Both the position numbers and the translations under genes were made by a program. The notes under the pieces are model-generated. The model did not search any database. It had not been told where the DNA came from and was given only the letters and a program-made list of their open reading frames with translations. DNA of 64,000 nucleotides from an uncultured Eubacteriales bacterium (GTDB lineage Bacteria; Bacillota; Clostridia; Christensenellales; UBA1242), in contig CARUPR010000004.1 in NCBI GenBank assembly GCA_949077035.1, positions 62,001 through 126,000 on the forward strand, given 5' to 3'. Positions 17,801 through 27,062 of this stretch are shown piece by piece; the first letter of the stretch is position 1; every line of letters begins with the position of its first letter.

Positions 17801-18085
17801 CAAAGAAGGGCGATTTATGACAAAGCCTTGGAAGGGGTAAAAGCATTTGTCGGTGAGTATAATCTTGAAAACCCTGACAAGCCTATTAGGAAGGTGACTT
17901 GTGGATACTCACCAAACTGGATTGCTTTAAATGACTTTGTCCGTGAAAATCCAGAAAGTCCAATTTTAAAGGCGCCAAACTTCAATGATTTTAAATATGT
18001 TGGTGGCGGATTATGGAGTGGCGACTGGCATGAAAATCAATATGTTTTGTGGGAGGAGGAAAGTGAAGATGAAATCTCAAGATGA
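14864..18085 (+). CDS. BspA-type leucine-rich repeat protein with an unknown C-terminal domain
   Basis: This 1073-residue protein has about 24 LRRs of 23 residues (roughly residues 28-590) of the BspA/Treponema type (LxxIxLPxSLxxIGxxAFxxCxxLxxI), followed by a helical region and a C-terminal domain at about 880-1070. That domain contains GCYTNCC (910-916), MRAMIIHPDIQPLAIRD and YVLWEEE. There is no signal peptide, anchor or sorting signal, so it looks cytoplasmic or exported by an unknown route, unlike classical surface BspA proteins. Two pairs of nearly identical segments 207 bp apart (69 residues, three LRRs) show recent internal duplication. It lies among DUF4116 genes. A ligand- or partner-binding role is likely; the C-terminal activity is unknown. 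Confidence 0.85.
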   Translation: MEKINGKLVDVTNEDIKLLESNPEAFWKGVTSIGPHAFNNCESLKNIVIPESIVEISDNAFMDCFYLESLEMSDSVQTLGSGAFFGCQKLTNIKLSNSLKSLGNNTFGSCANLKNIDLPASLESIGDNAFFNCISLENLEMSDSVQTLGSSAFSRCQKLTNIKLSNSLKSLGNEAFKGCKNLKNIDLPASLESIGQNIFESCSSLDGIVLPNLITKIPFEAFRCCKNLKSVVLPDKLIEIEENAFYQCDSLKEIIIPNSVREIGKSVFEDCESLTSVIMSDSVKTIGESAFRECESLVNVKLSNSVDIIEENAFYQCNSLKEIIIPNSVREIGRKAFYECESLTRVTMSDSVETIGASAFRGCESLVNVKLSNSLKSITDRVFEDCESLKYIDLPNTLKNIGDSAFACCFELQEIDIPNFVTEIGENAFYCCKNLTRVTMSDSVRAIGSAAFYECKGLENIKLSNSLQNMGAYAFRDCRSLKNIDLPEQIKNIEKFTFFGCTNLADVKLPEEVMTIGNSAFNFCENLKNIDFPDTLKEIDFEAFAGCNSLTNVSLPDNELLVGENAFKNCKNLTSLKISSQMQTTATKLYQGKKSITCNDKTLELYSEFLSSIIKQNRLDDVFQNVYQRQINKVLELVDLSDETVNQNNLFDYINFCSVLGAFEDKDKIIKVNGGDVAVKDMALALLIEAKQNNQLKFDKMHMRYQGLNPQGFNEQFFRFCLNKDNWNDLNNQEDGFFERVYEWFMARESFDLTNNLQDETLPHKEENRYKLCVYKTVDSGIDKLKWLKPTVELFKKAFLEQKFSGIESNRDREIAEEISKHNIYQQKHFDKAKEIDKERQELGIKNVLEKPVAQGRIASLDDYRERTKALRGQILQTSKEILAQEKEDTSHIFTYDVLDKSDPVNFAIGCYTNCCAKLYGAGAGAMRAMIIHPDIQPLAIRDFDGNIISFGIIYVNREEGYAVVNNFEVNLAYEGQDSQRRAIYDKALEGVKAFVGEYNLENPDKPIRKVTCGYSPNWIALNDFVRENPESPILKAPNFNDFKYVGGGLWSGDWHENQYVLWEEESEDEISR

Positions 18086-18302
18086 CCTTTTGGAAGAATA
18101 CACAAAGATAAATTTGCAATTGAATAATGCACTTGACGTTCTCACTCTTTTAGATAAAGAAAGGGATAAAATTATAGCGCTTGCTGAAAGTGATATGACT
18201 AATGCAGTGCAAGAGAAGATGGAAGAAAATTTGATTGAATATGAAAGATTATCGCAATATATTGTCAAACTTAAAATGAAGGCAGAGGAATTGAAAAAAT
18301 AA
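18069..18302 (+). CDS. Small coiled-coil protein overlapping the LRR gene
   Basis: A 77-residue helical, charged protein (MKSQDDLLEEYTKINLQLNNA...) probably forming a coiled coil. Its ATG at 18069 lies inside the last codons of the LRR gene, with AGGAGG about 10 nt upstream, so the two should be translationally coupled. It is followed 39 bp later by the DUF4116/transglutaminase gene. Function unknown; coupling suggests it works with one of its neighbours. Confidence 0.7.
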   Translation: MKSQDDLLEEYTKINLQLNNALDVLTLLDKERDKIIALAESDMTNAVQEKMEENLIEYERLSQYIVKLKMKAEELKK

Positions 18303-18341
18303 AAGTTGATGCTTGAAAAAAATTCATACTAGGAGGAAAGA

Positions 18342-21300
18342 ATGTTAAGTCAAAAGGACAGACAAAACTACTTTGCACAGAGGATAATCAATAGGGCGAA
18401 GATTAAAGACGGGGTTGTGACACTGGTTGTTTCAAAAAAAGAACTTATCGACCCTATGCTTAAAGCCTGCTTTAAGGATAAGTTTTTTCAAAGTCAGTTT
18501 GATGGTCAAAAAATAAAATTTTTATGTGACGACAGCGACCTTTTCTTTAAGGAAGAGGAGTTTCTTTCGCTGGTTGAAAACTATCAGGCAATGGAAGAAA
18601 GTAAAGGAAAATTATCTTTTAAAGAAAGGGTCTATCGTGGGATTCGCAGAGAATTTGATAATGAAGAATTGGTTGAATTTTCTGAAGCGATAAATACTGT
18701 TGAAAGGTCCTTTGAAGATGTTTTAAAAATCAACAAAAAGTTGTATGAGATTGCAGAAACGATAAATAGCGGTTATGTTGATGACGAAGGCAACGTCAAG
18801 ATGCTTTCTCCTTTTGAGAAATATTTTTTATGTTATCAAATTGTAAATGATGTTGAATATTTTGTTGAAGATAGAAATGATTATCAAAATGTAGGCCACA
18901 GCATATCTCGAAGTTTAATTGATGTAATCAATAATCAAAAGGGTTGCTGCGCTGGCAAGGCCGAATATTTATATGCTCTTTTAAGCATGGTGGGAATTGA
19001 TAGCTGTCCTGTTTATATAAATAGTTATCGTGAACATATCTTATACGAACAAACCGAGTATGATAAAAAATTGTCAGAATATAATCAAATGCTAGAAAAT
19101 TACATTTCTGATGAACGTTGGTCTTCAGATAATGACTGGTCTTCAAATAAGTCGCTTGAAATCAGTGCAATGCGGAAGAATCTGGTAAAAGCTGAAAGAG
19201 ATTTGGCTGAAATGAAGAAAAAAATAAATAATATTTGGGATTCTATAATAGTTGACCACGCAACAAATCTTATCAATCTCAAGGATGAAAAATATTCTAT
19301 AAATGGCATTTTTATGGGTGATGCAACCGATATTAATAAATTAGATATTTTGCCAATCCCAGAAAATTTTGATTTTATATTCAACTTTGTCTCTTTATTT
19401 ACTTCTATGGACAGAGTATCTGCATTTTTGGATAAAATTGAAAAAAGAGAGGTTAATAATCAAACTAATAATGAGGTAAAAGATTATATTGCCATTTCAA
19501 GAAGGTTGATTATTGACCAATTTAAAAAACAAATTGCAGGTAAGAAAGGGTTAAATGATTTTGAAGTGCACTCTTCTTCATTTATTCAAAAGCTTGAGGA
19601 GGGTGAAAACTATGACCAAGTTTTAAAATTGATTGACGAATATTGTTCTGACGTTGATGATAAAACTGGCGAGCCAAACAAGTTTGCGCCAGTTTATCGT
19701 GAAATCTTTGAAAAAATCTTGTATGATGAAAATGAGAGATTTATTAAAATTGTGTCAGTCAAAGACCTTTATTCAAAAATGAAAAAGGCAAATTTTGTAA
19801 ATGATGTCCAAATAGATAGTTATCTTGAGGCAAAGAAGGTTTCTGACAAAGCTTTCAAACAGCTTTTTGAAGGCAGCGAATATGCGGCTGCACATGATTT
19901 AATAAATCATAATGTATACTTTGAATATCTGCCTCCTTATTTTAGGGACAACAAAAGACTTGTTCGAATTGCTGTCAAGGAAGATTATCATAACCTTGAA
20001 TTTGCCTCTGAAAGATTGAAAGGTGATGGAGGAATTGTTTTTATTGCATTGTCACAGGACCTTTCTGCATTTGATTATGCTTCAGAAAGACTTAAAAATG
20101 ACCCAGATTATATGTTGTCAGTCATTGACGATATTTCTTATAAGGCATTTGAATATGCTTCAGAAAGACTTAAAAATGACCCAGATTTTATAGCTGATGC
20201 GGTAGAGAAAGATTATAAAGTGTTGGATATCATCTATCCAGACTTGTATGAAATGAAATACAATAGTTTTAATATCGGTCTTGTTTTAAGTTGTATTAAG
20301 CAGGCATATCTTCCAACTTTTTTCCCATATTTGCCAAAAAAATTTAAAAATGACCATTCAATTGTTTTGGAAACCGTCAAAATAAGAGGGTCTATGCTGG
20401 AAAATGTTCCAGTAAAATTTAGAAATGATAAAGAAATTGTCATTGCTGCGATAAAACAAGATTGTGGTGTATTTGATATTATTTCAGAAGAGCTAAAAAA
20501 TGATAAAGATGTTGTTTTGGCATTGGTTAAAGAAGGTTGGTATTTACTTAAGAATCTTTCAGAAAAACTAAGAAATGATAAAGATGTAATTTTGGCAGCG
20601 ATTTCCGAATCTGGTTATGCACTTGAGTTTGCTTCTAAAGAATTACAAAACGACCGCGAAATTGTTTTAACAGCAATTAAGAAAAATTATGAAGCATTTG
20701 AGTTTGCTTCCGATGAGCTTAAGAATGACCGCGATATTGTTTTGGGATTAGTAAAACAAAATTGGAATGCGCTTGAATTTGCTTCAGAGGAGCTTAAGAA
20801 TGACAAAGAAATTGTTATGGCAGCAGTTGCAGGTTGTGGTCATGCACTTGAATATGCTTCAGACAAACTTAAGAATGATAAAGACGTTGTTTTGGCAGCA
20901 ATTATGCGAAATGGAGATGCGCTTTTGTTTGCTTCAGAGGAAATGAAAGATAATTTTGAAATAGTTATGGCAGCAGTAGAAAAAAATGTGTCAAATTTTA
21001 AATATTCATCAGAAAAAATGAAAGATAATATGGAGGCAGCGTTGTATGTTGTCTTAAAAGATAGTTATGCGATTAATTTTCTTTCTAATAGGCTTCAAAA
21101 CTTAGAATTTTTTAAATATGGTTATTATAGGGAAACTTTTTTGGTAAAAACTCTTGACAAGCTTGCCAAAGACCTTGAAAACTTTTCAAAGCTTCCACTT
21201 GAATTTTTTAAAGAGGAAAACTCACCAGTTCTTGATGTCGCGATGGAGCTTGTTAAGCTTAAACTTTCTCAGCTTCCTCAAACTGAAGAAAGCAAAGAAT

Positions 21301-21434
21301 ATAGAAATAAAATAAGGCTGATGATGAAAAAGACTGTTGAAGAAAATGCGGCAAAATTATTAAAAAGTAATGACAAAGAGAAAACATCTCAGACCGATTT
21401 ATCTGAAAATGAAGAAACCGATAAAGATTATTAA
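18342..21434 (+). CDS. DUF4116 repeat protein with a transglutaminase-like domain (1030 aa)
   Basis: Three parts are visible. Residues 1-190 form an N-terminal domain shared with the next gene. A transglutaminase-like cysteine domain follows, with candidate triad Cys202 or Cys203 (KGCCAGKAEYLYALLSMVGI), His306 (DHATNLINL) and Asp327 (MGDAT). Residues about 525-900 hold roughly a dozen DUF4116 repeats (ASEELKNDKEIVMAAV). A helical LPQTEESKEYRNKI motif closes the protein. AGGAGG precedes the ATG. The transglutaminase fold includes proteases and crosslinking enzymes, so an active papain-like enzyme steered by a solenoid is plausible. The frame stays open for another 40 codons beyond the UAA stop. 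Confidence 0.8.
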   Translation: MLSQKDRQNYFAQRIINRAKIKDGVVTLVVSKKELIDPMLKACFKDKFFQSQFDGQKIKFLCDDSDLFFKEEEFLSLVENYQAMEESKGKLSFKERVYRGIRREFDNEELVEFSEAINTVERSFEDVLKINKKLYEIAETINSGYVDDEGNVKMLSPFEKYFLCYQIVNDVEYFVEDRNDYQNVGHSISRSLIDVINNQKGCCAGKAEYLYALLSMVGIDSCPVYINSYREHILYEQTEYDKKLSEYNQMLENYISDERWSSDNDWSSNKSLEISAMRKNLVKAERDLAEMKKKINNIWDSIIVDHATNLINLKDEKYSINGIFMGDATDINKLDILPIPENFDFIFNFVSLFTSMDRVSAFLDKIEKREVNNQTNNEVKDYIAISRRLIIDQFKKQIAGKKGLNDFEVHSSSFIQKLEEGENYDQVLKLIDEYCSDVDDKTGEPNKFAPVYREIFEKILYDENERFIKIVSVKDLYSKMKKANFVNDVQIDSYLEAKKVSDKAFKQLFEGSEYAAAHDLINHNVYFEYLPPYFRDNKRLVRIAVKEDYHNLEFASERLKGDGGIVFIALSQDLSAFDYASERLKNDPDYMLSVIDDISYKAFEYASERLKNDPDFIADAVEKDYKVLDIIYPDLYEMKYNSFNIGLVLSCIKQAYLPTFFPYLPKKFKNDHSIVLETVKIRGSMLENVPVKFRNDKEIVIAAIKQDCGVFDIISEELKNDKDVVLALVKEGWYLLKNLSEKLRNDKDVILAAISESGYALEFASKELQNDREIVLTAIKKNYEAFEFASDELKNDRDIVLGLVKQNWNALEFASEELKNDKEIVMAAVAGCGHALEYASDKLKNDKDVVLAAIMRNGDALLFASEEMKDNFEIVMAAVEKNVSNFKYSSEKMKDNMEAALYVVLKDSYAINFLSNRLQNLEFFKYGYYRETFLVKTLDKLAKDLENFSKLPLEFFKEENSPVLDVAMELVKLKLSQLPQTEESKEYRNKIRLMMKKTVEENAAKLLKSNDKEKTSQTDLSENEETDKDY

Positions 21435-21557
21435 TCTGATGGGGAGTTTGCAAATAGAAGAGCTGGCAGAGAAGATTCTGATTTGTTTTCAAGCAGGGGT
21501 GCTGACAGTGATGAATCTGATTTGTTTTCAAGCAGTGGGTCTGATAGAGAAATTTAA
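21435..21557 (+). other. In-frame coding-like extension after the UAA stop of the preceding gene
   Basis: Directly after the stop of the DUF4116/transglutaminase gene the same frame continues for 40 codons to a second UAA. The hypothetical peptide is Ser/Asp-rich and internally repetitive (EDSDLFSSRGADSDE, then SDLFSSSGSDRE), which suggests former or occasional coding use rather than chance. It has no start or binding site of its own. Confidence 0.45.
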
Positions 21558-21595
21558 TTAAAAAAGGGCTTAAAAAAAAGGTCACAGGAGAAAAT

Positions 21596-24352
21596 ATGTT
21601 AAGTCAAAAAGATATACAAAATTACTTTGCAGAAAGGATAATAAACAGGGCAAAGGTAGAAAATGCGGTTGTGACACTTGTTGTGACAAAGGCAGAACTT
21701 ATCGACCCCATGCTTAAAGCCTGCCTTAAAGAGAAGGTTTTTGAAGATAAGTTTGGCAATGCCAAATTAAAAATAAAATGCAGCGATAGAGATATTTTCT
21801 TTAAAGAGGATGAACTTAAGTCGCTTTTAGAAAACCATCAGGCAATCGAAGAAAGTCAGGGCAAATTATATTTTGAAGAAACCGTTTCTATTGGTGCTAC
21901 CAGAGATGAAACTGAAAATGCCGGCGAATTGAAGGAATTTTACAAAAGATTAGATAAAGTTGAAAGGTCTTTTGAAGAGGTTTTAAAAATAAACCAGAAA
22001 TTGTCTGAGGTTGCTGATAAGATAAATGGCGGATATATTGATGAAGAAGGCAATGCCATGATGCTTTCTCCGCTTGAAAAATATCTTTTGTGTTTTAAGA
22101 TTGTAAATGATATTGATTATTATCTTGAAGATAAAAATGAAAAGACAAAGGCTGGATATAGCATATCTCGAAGTCTGATTGATGTGGTGAAAAATCAGAG
22201 GGGTTGTTGTGTTGGCAAGTCCGAATATTTATATGCGCTTTTAAAAATGGTTGGTATTGAAAATTGTTGTATCACTATTGATTCAAATCGTGAAGACCTG
22301 ATAAAGACAATGTCCAATAAAGAAATTTTGAAAGATGACTATTACTATGACTTGGCAAACAGCCCTTTAAGTAATAGTGAAGTTGAAGATGTGAAATATC
22401 AATTAAAACATATTGAATCGCAGCTGGTTGATTTGCTTGATGATGGTAAAAGCCTTAGCCAAATTAAAACAAATCATAAAGCAAACTTAATAAATTTGAA
22501 TGATGAAAAATATGGATTTAATGGGATATTTTTAGGCGATTCAACTGCAGTCCAACTTTCATTAGAAATCCTTCCTCTCAAAGATAAGCTGGATTATCTA
22601 TTAAACTTTGCTTCATATTTTTCTTCGGGTAGTGAGATATCAAAGTTTTTGGATAATATAGGGGTAGCTTCAATCAGAAAGCCAGAGCATGGTCAAGAAA
22701 AGATAGAAGAAGGCTATGTGGATGACTATTTTTCTCTTACAAGAAATATGATAATAAACAAGTTTAAAGAATTGATAATTGATAATTATAACAATGCTTC
22801 TTTTGCGCTTGGGTCTTCACAATTTTTGCAGCAATTGCAAAATTGTCAAAATTATGGGCAGCTGCAAAAGGTGATTGATAATTATTGTTCTGACAATGAC
22901 AATATTACTGGAAATCAAAATAAGTTTGCACCAATTTATAGAAAGATATTTGAAGAAATCCTCTATGATGATAAAGAGCGATATTTAAATATTGTTTCAA
23001 TAAAAGATGTTAGAGAGCGATTGAAAGGGGCAAATTTGCTTGAAAATTCCGCTTTAACCAATTTTGGAAGGGCAAACGAGAAGACAAATGAAATCTTTGC
23101 TCAAATTTTTAAAGACACTGAATATGAGGCTGTTCAAAAGTTGAAAGAATCAGATAAAGAATACTTTAAAAATTTACCACTACATTTTAGAGATAATGAA
23201 AGGATTGTCAAAACTGCTATCACAAGAGATTGCCACGCTCTTGAATTTGCTTCCGACAGATTGAAGGGCGATAAGGAAATCGTTTCTTTGGCAATGTCTA
23301 AAAACATTGCTACACTTGAATATGCTTCAGACAAAATTAAAGATGACTCAGAGTTTATGCTAGATGCAATTATTAAAAATCGCTTTGCTTTTGATTATGC
23401 TTCAGACAGGCTTAAAAAAGACCCATACTTTGTATACGAGGCTATAAAAATAAATGATTATATTTTTGATGTGATGCCAAAAGAAGTTTATGAAAAATAC
23501 AACCCTTATAGCGCAAGCAGGGCAATTGTCATAATGGGCATAAAAAAAGGGAAGATAAATTATAAAGACTTATCGGATGATTATAAAAAAGACTTTCATG
23601 TCTGTTTGGCTGCAGCTTCTAAAGATGGTCTGCTTCTCAAGAATTTTCCTGAAGAATATAAAAATGACAAAGAGATTGTTTTGGAAGCAGTAAGGAAAGA
23701 CGGAAATGCACTAGAATATGCTTCCAAAAAGATGCAATCTCATTTTGAAATTGTTTTGAATGCGGTCAGACAAAAGGGTAAGTCTCTTGGATATGCGGCA
23801 GAAATATTAAGAGATGACCGCGATATCGTTCTGACTGCAGTTAAACAGGATGGGCAGGCACTTGAGTTTGCTTCAGAGGAACTTAAAAATGACATCGAAA
23901 TAGTCACCGAAGCAATCAGAGAGGATGTGAAATATTTTCAATATGCATCAGAAAAGATGAAGGATAATTTGGTGATTGCTTTAAAGATTGTGTTAAGAGA
24001 TAATAGCGGGGTTCAGTATCTTTCAGACAGGCTTAAAAATTTGAGAATTTTTCAAAATCCTGATAATGTTGAGCTTCAAACTCTTCTTGACATTTACAAC
24101 AATCCTGAAGACTTTGAGAAATTGCCGCTGGATGCTTTTCAATCAAACAATGCTGATTTTCTTGATGTCTTGATAGAGCTTATCGAGCTTAAGTTTAAAG
24201 AACTTCCACAAACCGAAGAAAATAAAGAATATAGAAATCAAATATTAAGTTTGCTTGAAAAAACTATTAAAAATAAGACAGAACAAATTATCGCAAATAA
24301 GGAAGAAAACAAAGATTGCACTGATGAAAACGAGAGTGATATAAACATTTAA
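21596..24352 (+). CDS. DUF4116 repeat protein with a transglutaminase-like domain, second copy (918 aa)
   Basis: A paralogue of the preceding gene with the same order: N-terminal domain (MLSQKDIQNYFAERIINRAK), transglutaminase-like domain with candidate triad Cys204 or Cys205 (RGCCVGKSEYLYALLKMVGI), His294 (NHKANLINL) and Asp315 (LGDST), DUF4116 repeats at about residues 525-790, and the LPQTEENKEYRNQI C-terminal motif. The catalytic positions are conserved in both copies while the intervening loops diverge, arguing that activity is selected. CACAGGAG precedes the ATG. Function unknown; both copies are likely cytoplasmic. Confidence 0.8.
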   Translation: MLSQKDIQNYFAERIINRAKVENAVVTLVVTKAELIDPMLKACLKEKVFEDKFGNAKLKIKCSDRDIFFKEDELKSLLENHQAIEESQGKLYFEETVSIGATRDETENAGELKEFYKRLDKVERSFEEVLKINQKLSEVADKINGGYIDEEGNAMMLSPLEKYLLCFKIVNDIDYYLEDKNEKTKAGYSISRSLIDVVKNQRGCCVGKSEYLYALLKMVGIENCCITIDSNREDLIKTMSNKEILKDDYYYDLANSPLSNSEVEDVKYQLKHIESQLVDLLDDGKSLSQIKTNHKANLINLNDEKYGFNGIFLGDSTAVQLSLEILPLKDKLDYLLNFASYFSSGSEISKFLDNIGVASIRKPEHGQEKIEEGYVDDYFSLTRNMIINKFKELIIDNYNNASFALGSSQFLQQLQNCQNYGQLQKVIDNYCSDNDNITGNQNKFAPIYRKIFEEILYDDKERYLNIVSIKDVRERLKGANLLENSALTNFGRANEKTNEIFAQIFKDTEYEAVQKLKESDKEYFKNLPLHFRDNERIVKTAITRDCHALEFASDRLKGDKEIVSLAMSKNIATLEYASDKIKDDSEFMLDAIIKNRFAFDYASDRLKKDPYFVYEAIKINDYIFDVMPKEVYEKYNPYSASRAIVIMGIKKGKINYKDLSDDYKKDFHVCLAAASKDGLLLKNFPEEYKNDKEIVLEAVRKDGNALEYASKKMQSHFEIVLNAVRQKGKSLGYAAEILRDDRDIVLTAVKQDGQALEFASEELKNDIEIVTEAIREDVKYFQYASEKMKDNLVIALKIVLRDNSGVQYLSDRLKNLRIFQNPDNVELQTLLDIYNNPEDFEKLPLDAFQSNNADFLDVLIELIELKFKELPQTEENKEYRNQILSLLEKTIKNKTEQIIANKEENKDCTDENESDINI

Positions 24353-24407
24353 TATTTTTTAAATTTGATAAAATGAATTATCAAATGTTATAAGTATAAA
24401 AGCAAAA

Positions 24408-24438
24408 TAAAGGTCTAAAAGAAGGACCTTTATTTTTG
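24408..24438 (+). terminator. Intrinsic terminator
   Basis: TAAAGGTC / GACCTTTA with a 9-nt loop, then T5. Confidence 0.85.
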
Positions 24439-24446
24439 TTTTGATA

Positions 24447-24475
24447 TTGACAATGAGCGGCAAAGGCTTTATACT
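24447..24475 (+). promoter_or_regulatory. Promoter of the third large DUF4116 gene
   Basis: TTGACA (24447-24452), 17-bp spacer, TATACT (24470-24475), 20 bp before the coding start. Together with the terminator just upstream it makes this gene a separate transcription unit. Confidence 0.75.
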
Positions 24476-24495
24476 TAATATAAATGGAGGGGATA

Positions 24496-25773
24496 ATGAA
24501 ATTAATCTTTAATAAAGAAAAAGCTCTTGAAAATATAAAACTTTATGGGACATCATTGAAAGAATTTCCACAATTTAAAAATGATATGGATGTGGCTTTG
24601 AAATGCATCTATGTCAACTTTAATAATTTTCAATATGTATCAAACAAATTAAAAAATGACAAAGATTTTGTCTTAAAAGCTTTGGCAATCAATTCTGGCA
24701 TTGTAAGGTTTCTTCCAAAAAAGCTTTTGGATGACAAGGATATTGCAATTTCTGCATTAAACAATTCTGACTATGCTGATGAATTTAAATTTCTTTCGCC
24801 AAGGCTGCAAAAAGACAGAGAAATTGTCAATATTGCAATAAACAAAAATGGCAATTTAATATGTGCTATTTCTGATAGTTTGAAGGATAAAGATTTAAAA
24901 GTTGCTGCAATAAAAAGCAGAGGAATGGCTATAAGTTCTATCCCAGAATTTCAAGACAACAAGGAAATGGCTTTGATTGCTGTAAAACAAGACGGTTTGG
25001 CTATCTGTTATCTTTCTGATAGGCTTAAAGATGACAAGGATGTTGTTTTGGCGGCTGCTTCAAAATTTTATGGTGCACTTGGTTATGCTTCAAAAAGATT
25101 GCAGGATGATTTTGATTTGGTTATGGCAGCTGTTAAAAATGATGGCAAGTCACTTCAGTTTGCTTCTGCCAGATTAAAAGATGACATTGAAATAGCAACT
25201 ATGGCAATGAAAAAAAGCCCTAATGAAGCTTATCAATTTTTATCAGAAAGATTGAAGGAAGTAAAACAATTTGCCCTTCAGCATATTATGGCAAGTGCTA
25301 ACAACTTTAAAAATATTTCACCAAAGCTGAAGAAGGATAAAGAGATTATTGTTGAAGCTCTTTATGGCAGCAAAAATGATTATTATCATGACACCTATTA
25401 TTTATTAAGCAAGATTGAAAATGAAAATGTATTTAGAGATGCTTACTTGCTTGGTCGCAGGCGTATTGAAGAATTGCATGATGTTTGCATAGACCTTAAA
25501 AATTTTGCTAAACTTTCAGACTTCTTCTTTGAAGACGAAAATTCTGAATGTTTGACTTTTGCAACAGAGCTTGTTTGTGAAAAACTTGGCGAGCTTCCTC
25601 AAACTGCAGAAAACAAAGAATATAAAGAAAAAATATTGCAGCTTATGAAAGAAACCATCTATTCAAAGAAAGATAAGCTTGATAATTCAAATGATAAGGA
25701 AGAGAATAAAGGTGCTGAAGATATGGAAAAGGAAGTTAAAAGATTTATAGACGAAGAAGTCTATTATGATTAA
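24496..25773 (+). CDS. DUF4116 repeat protein (425 aa)
   Basis: Residues about 15-300 are DUF4116-type 25-residue units, several with the variant spacing FPQFKND or IPEFQDN. The C-terminal part has the family motif LGELPQTAENKEYKEKI and a charged tail. The transglutaminase-like domain of the two preceding genes is absent. The start is ATG 24496, with GGAGGGG 5 nt upstream; the earlier ATG at 24484 overlaps that site. Probably an alpha-solenoid scaffold or binding protein. Confidence 0.85.
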   Translation: MKLIFNKEKALENIKLYGTSLKEFPQFKNDMDVALKCIYVNFNNFQYVSNKLKNDKDFVLKALAINSGIVRFLPKKLLDDKDIAISALNNSDYADEFKFLSPRLQKDREIVNIAINKNGNLICAISDSLKDKDLKVAAIKSRGMAISSIPEFQDNKEMALIAVKQDGLAICYLSDRLKDDKDVVLAAASKFYGALGYASKRLQDDFDLVMAAVKNDGKSLQFASARLKDDIEIATMAMKKSPNEAYQFLSERLKEVKQFALQHIMASANNFKNISPKLKKDKEIIVEALYGSKNDYYHDTYYLLSKIENENVFRDAYLLGRRRIEELHDVCIDLKNFAKLSDFFFEDENSECLTFATELVCEKLGELPQTAENKEYKEKILQLMKETIYSKKDKLDNSNDKEENKGAEDMEKEVKRFIDEEVYYD

Positions 25774-25912
25774 AAATAGGGAGTTTTAATTCGTATAAAT
25801 ATTTTATATAAGGAAAAGATTATTCAGCTTGTAAAAAACACTTTTGCAAAAATTAATAAAAGATAGACTTTGAATTTTTTGAAAAATTTACATCATTAAA
25901 AGGAAAAGAAAA

Positions 25913-26992
25913 GTGATTGATTATTCAAATAAGAAAGCTGTGATGCATGCATTAAAAACGAATAAACCGAATATTAGTTGGATTGAAATGAAAAATTTGC
26001 CAAAAGAATTTTGGGAAGACAGAGAGTTTGTTTTTGCAGCGGTAAAATATAGTGGATATTTTCTTAAATATGCACCAAAGTTTCATGAAGATAAAGAACT
26101 TGCTATGTTTGCAGTTTCTAAGGTTTCTTTCGTCCTTGAATATTTGCCAAAGTTTCAGGATGACAAAGAGGTGGTTATGGCTGCAGTTACCAAAGGTTAT
26201 AGCAATTGCTTTAAGTTTGCCTCGGAAAGATTGAGAAATGACAGAGATGTCGTTTTGGCGGCAGTAACACGGAATGGTGGAGCACTTGAGTTTGCACCAA
26301 AATATCAAGATGACAAAGAGATTGTTATGAGGGCAATAGCCAGTGACAAAGAAGCATTTAAATTTGCCTCTGACAGATTGAAAAATGACAAAGCTGTTGT
26401 GTATAATGCTATAAAAAGTGATGGATATAATATAAAATATGCATCAGATGACATGAAAAAAGATAAAGAATTGGCATTGATTGCAGTTTCAAATTCTACT
26501 TTTGCTTTTGATTATTTACCAATGTTTCAAGATGACAGGGATGTGGCACTTGCAGCTGTAAAATTGTGTGGAAATTCTTTTTATCATATATCCGAAAGAT
26601 TGAAAGATAATACAGAAATCTTTTTAACTTCATATTTAAGAAATAAAGATGTAAAACAATATGCTTCAAAAAGACTTCAAAATTGTTATTTATTTAAGAA
26701 GGACAATGTTGAAATTGAAAAAGAGATAAAATTGATACTCAAACTTTGCGAAAAACCTGAAAGTTTTGCAAATCTACCTTTAGAAAGATTTATCAGCAAA
26801 AATCGCGAGTTTCTTCAATTTACAATTGATGCAATCAGGCAAAAACTTGCAGAGCTTCCAAAGACAGAAGAAAATTTAAAATACATCAAAGAGATATCAA
26901 AACTTATTAAAAAGACAATCAAAGATAAGATTGAAGAATTTAAAAACAATTGTGTATTTTTGGAAGAGGCCGATGCTGATTTTGAAATGTAA
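25913..26992 (+). CDS. DUF4116 repeat protein with GTG start (359 aa)
   Basis: The start is a GTG at 25913 behind AAAAGGAAAAG. The assignment is supported by the paralogue that follows, which has the same first residues (MIDYSNKK) and an ATG at that codon. About ten repeat units alternate a YAPKFHEDKE form with a FASERLRNDRD form. The C-terminal helical motif LAELPKTEENLKYIKEI is present. No signal peptide or membrane segment. Confidence 0.82.
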   Translation: MIDYSNKKAVMHALKTNKPNISWIEMKNLPKEFWEDREFVFAAVKYSGYFLKYAPKFHEDKELAMFAVSKVSFVLEYLPKFQDDKEVVMAAVTKGYSNCFKFASERLRNDRDVVLAAVTRNGGALEFAPKYQDDKEIVMRAIASDKEAFKFASDRLKNDKAVVYNAIKSDGYNIKYASDDMKKDKELALIAVSNSTFAFDYLPMFQDDRDVALAAVKLCGNSFYHISERLKDNTEIFLTSYLRNKDVKQYASKRLQNCYLFKKDNVEIEKEIKLILKLCEKPESFANLPLERFISKNREFLQFTIDAIRQKLAELPKTEENLKYIKEISKLIKKTIKDKIEEFKNNCVFLEEADADFEM

Positions 26993-27062
26993 AAATTAAT
27001 CTATTTTAATTAAATGATTTTTTAAGATTGAAATTTAAATATTATTAAAAGGGAAAAGAAAT

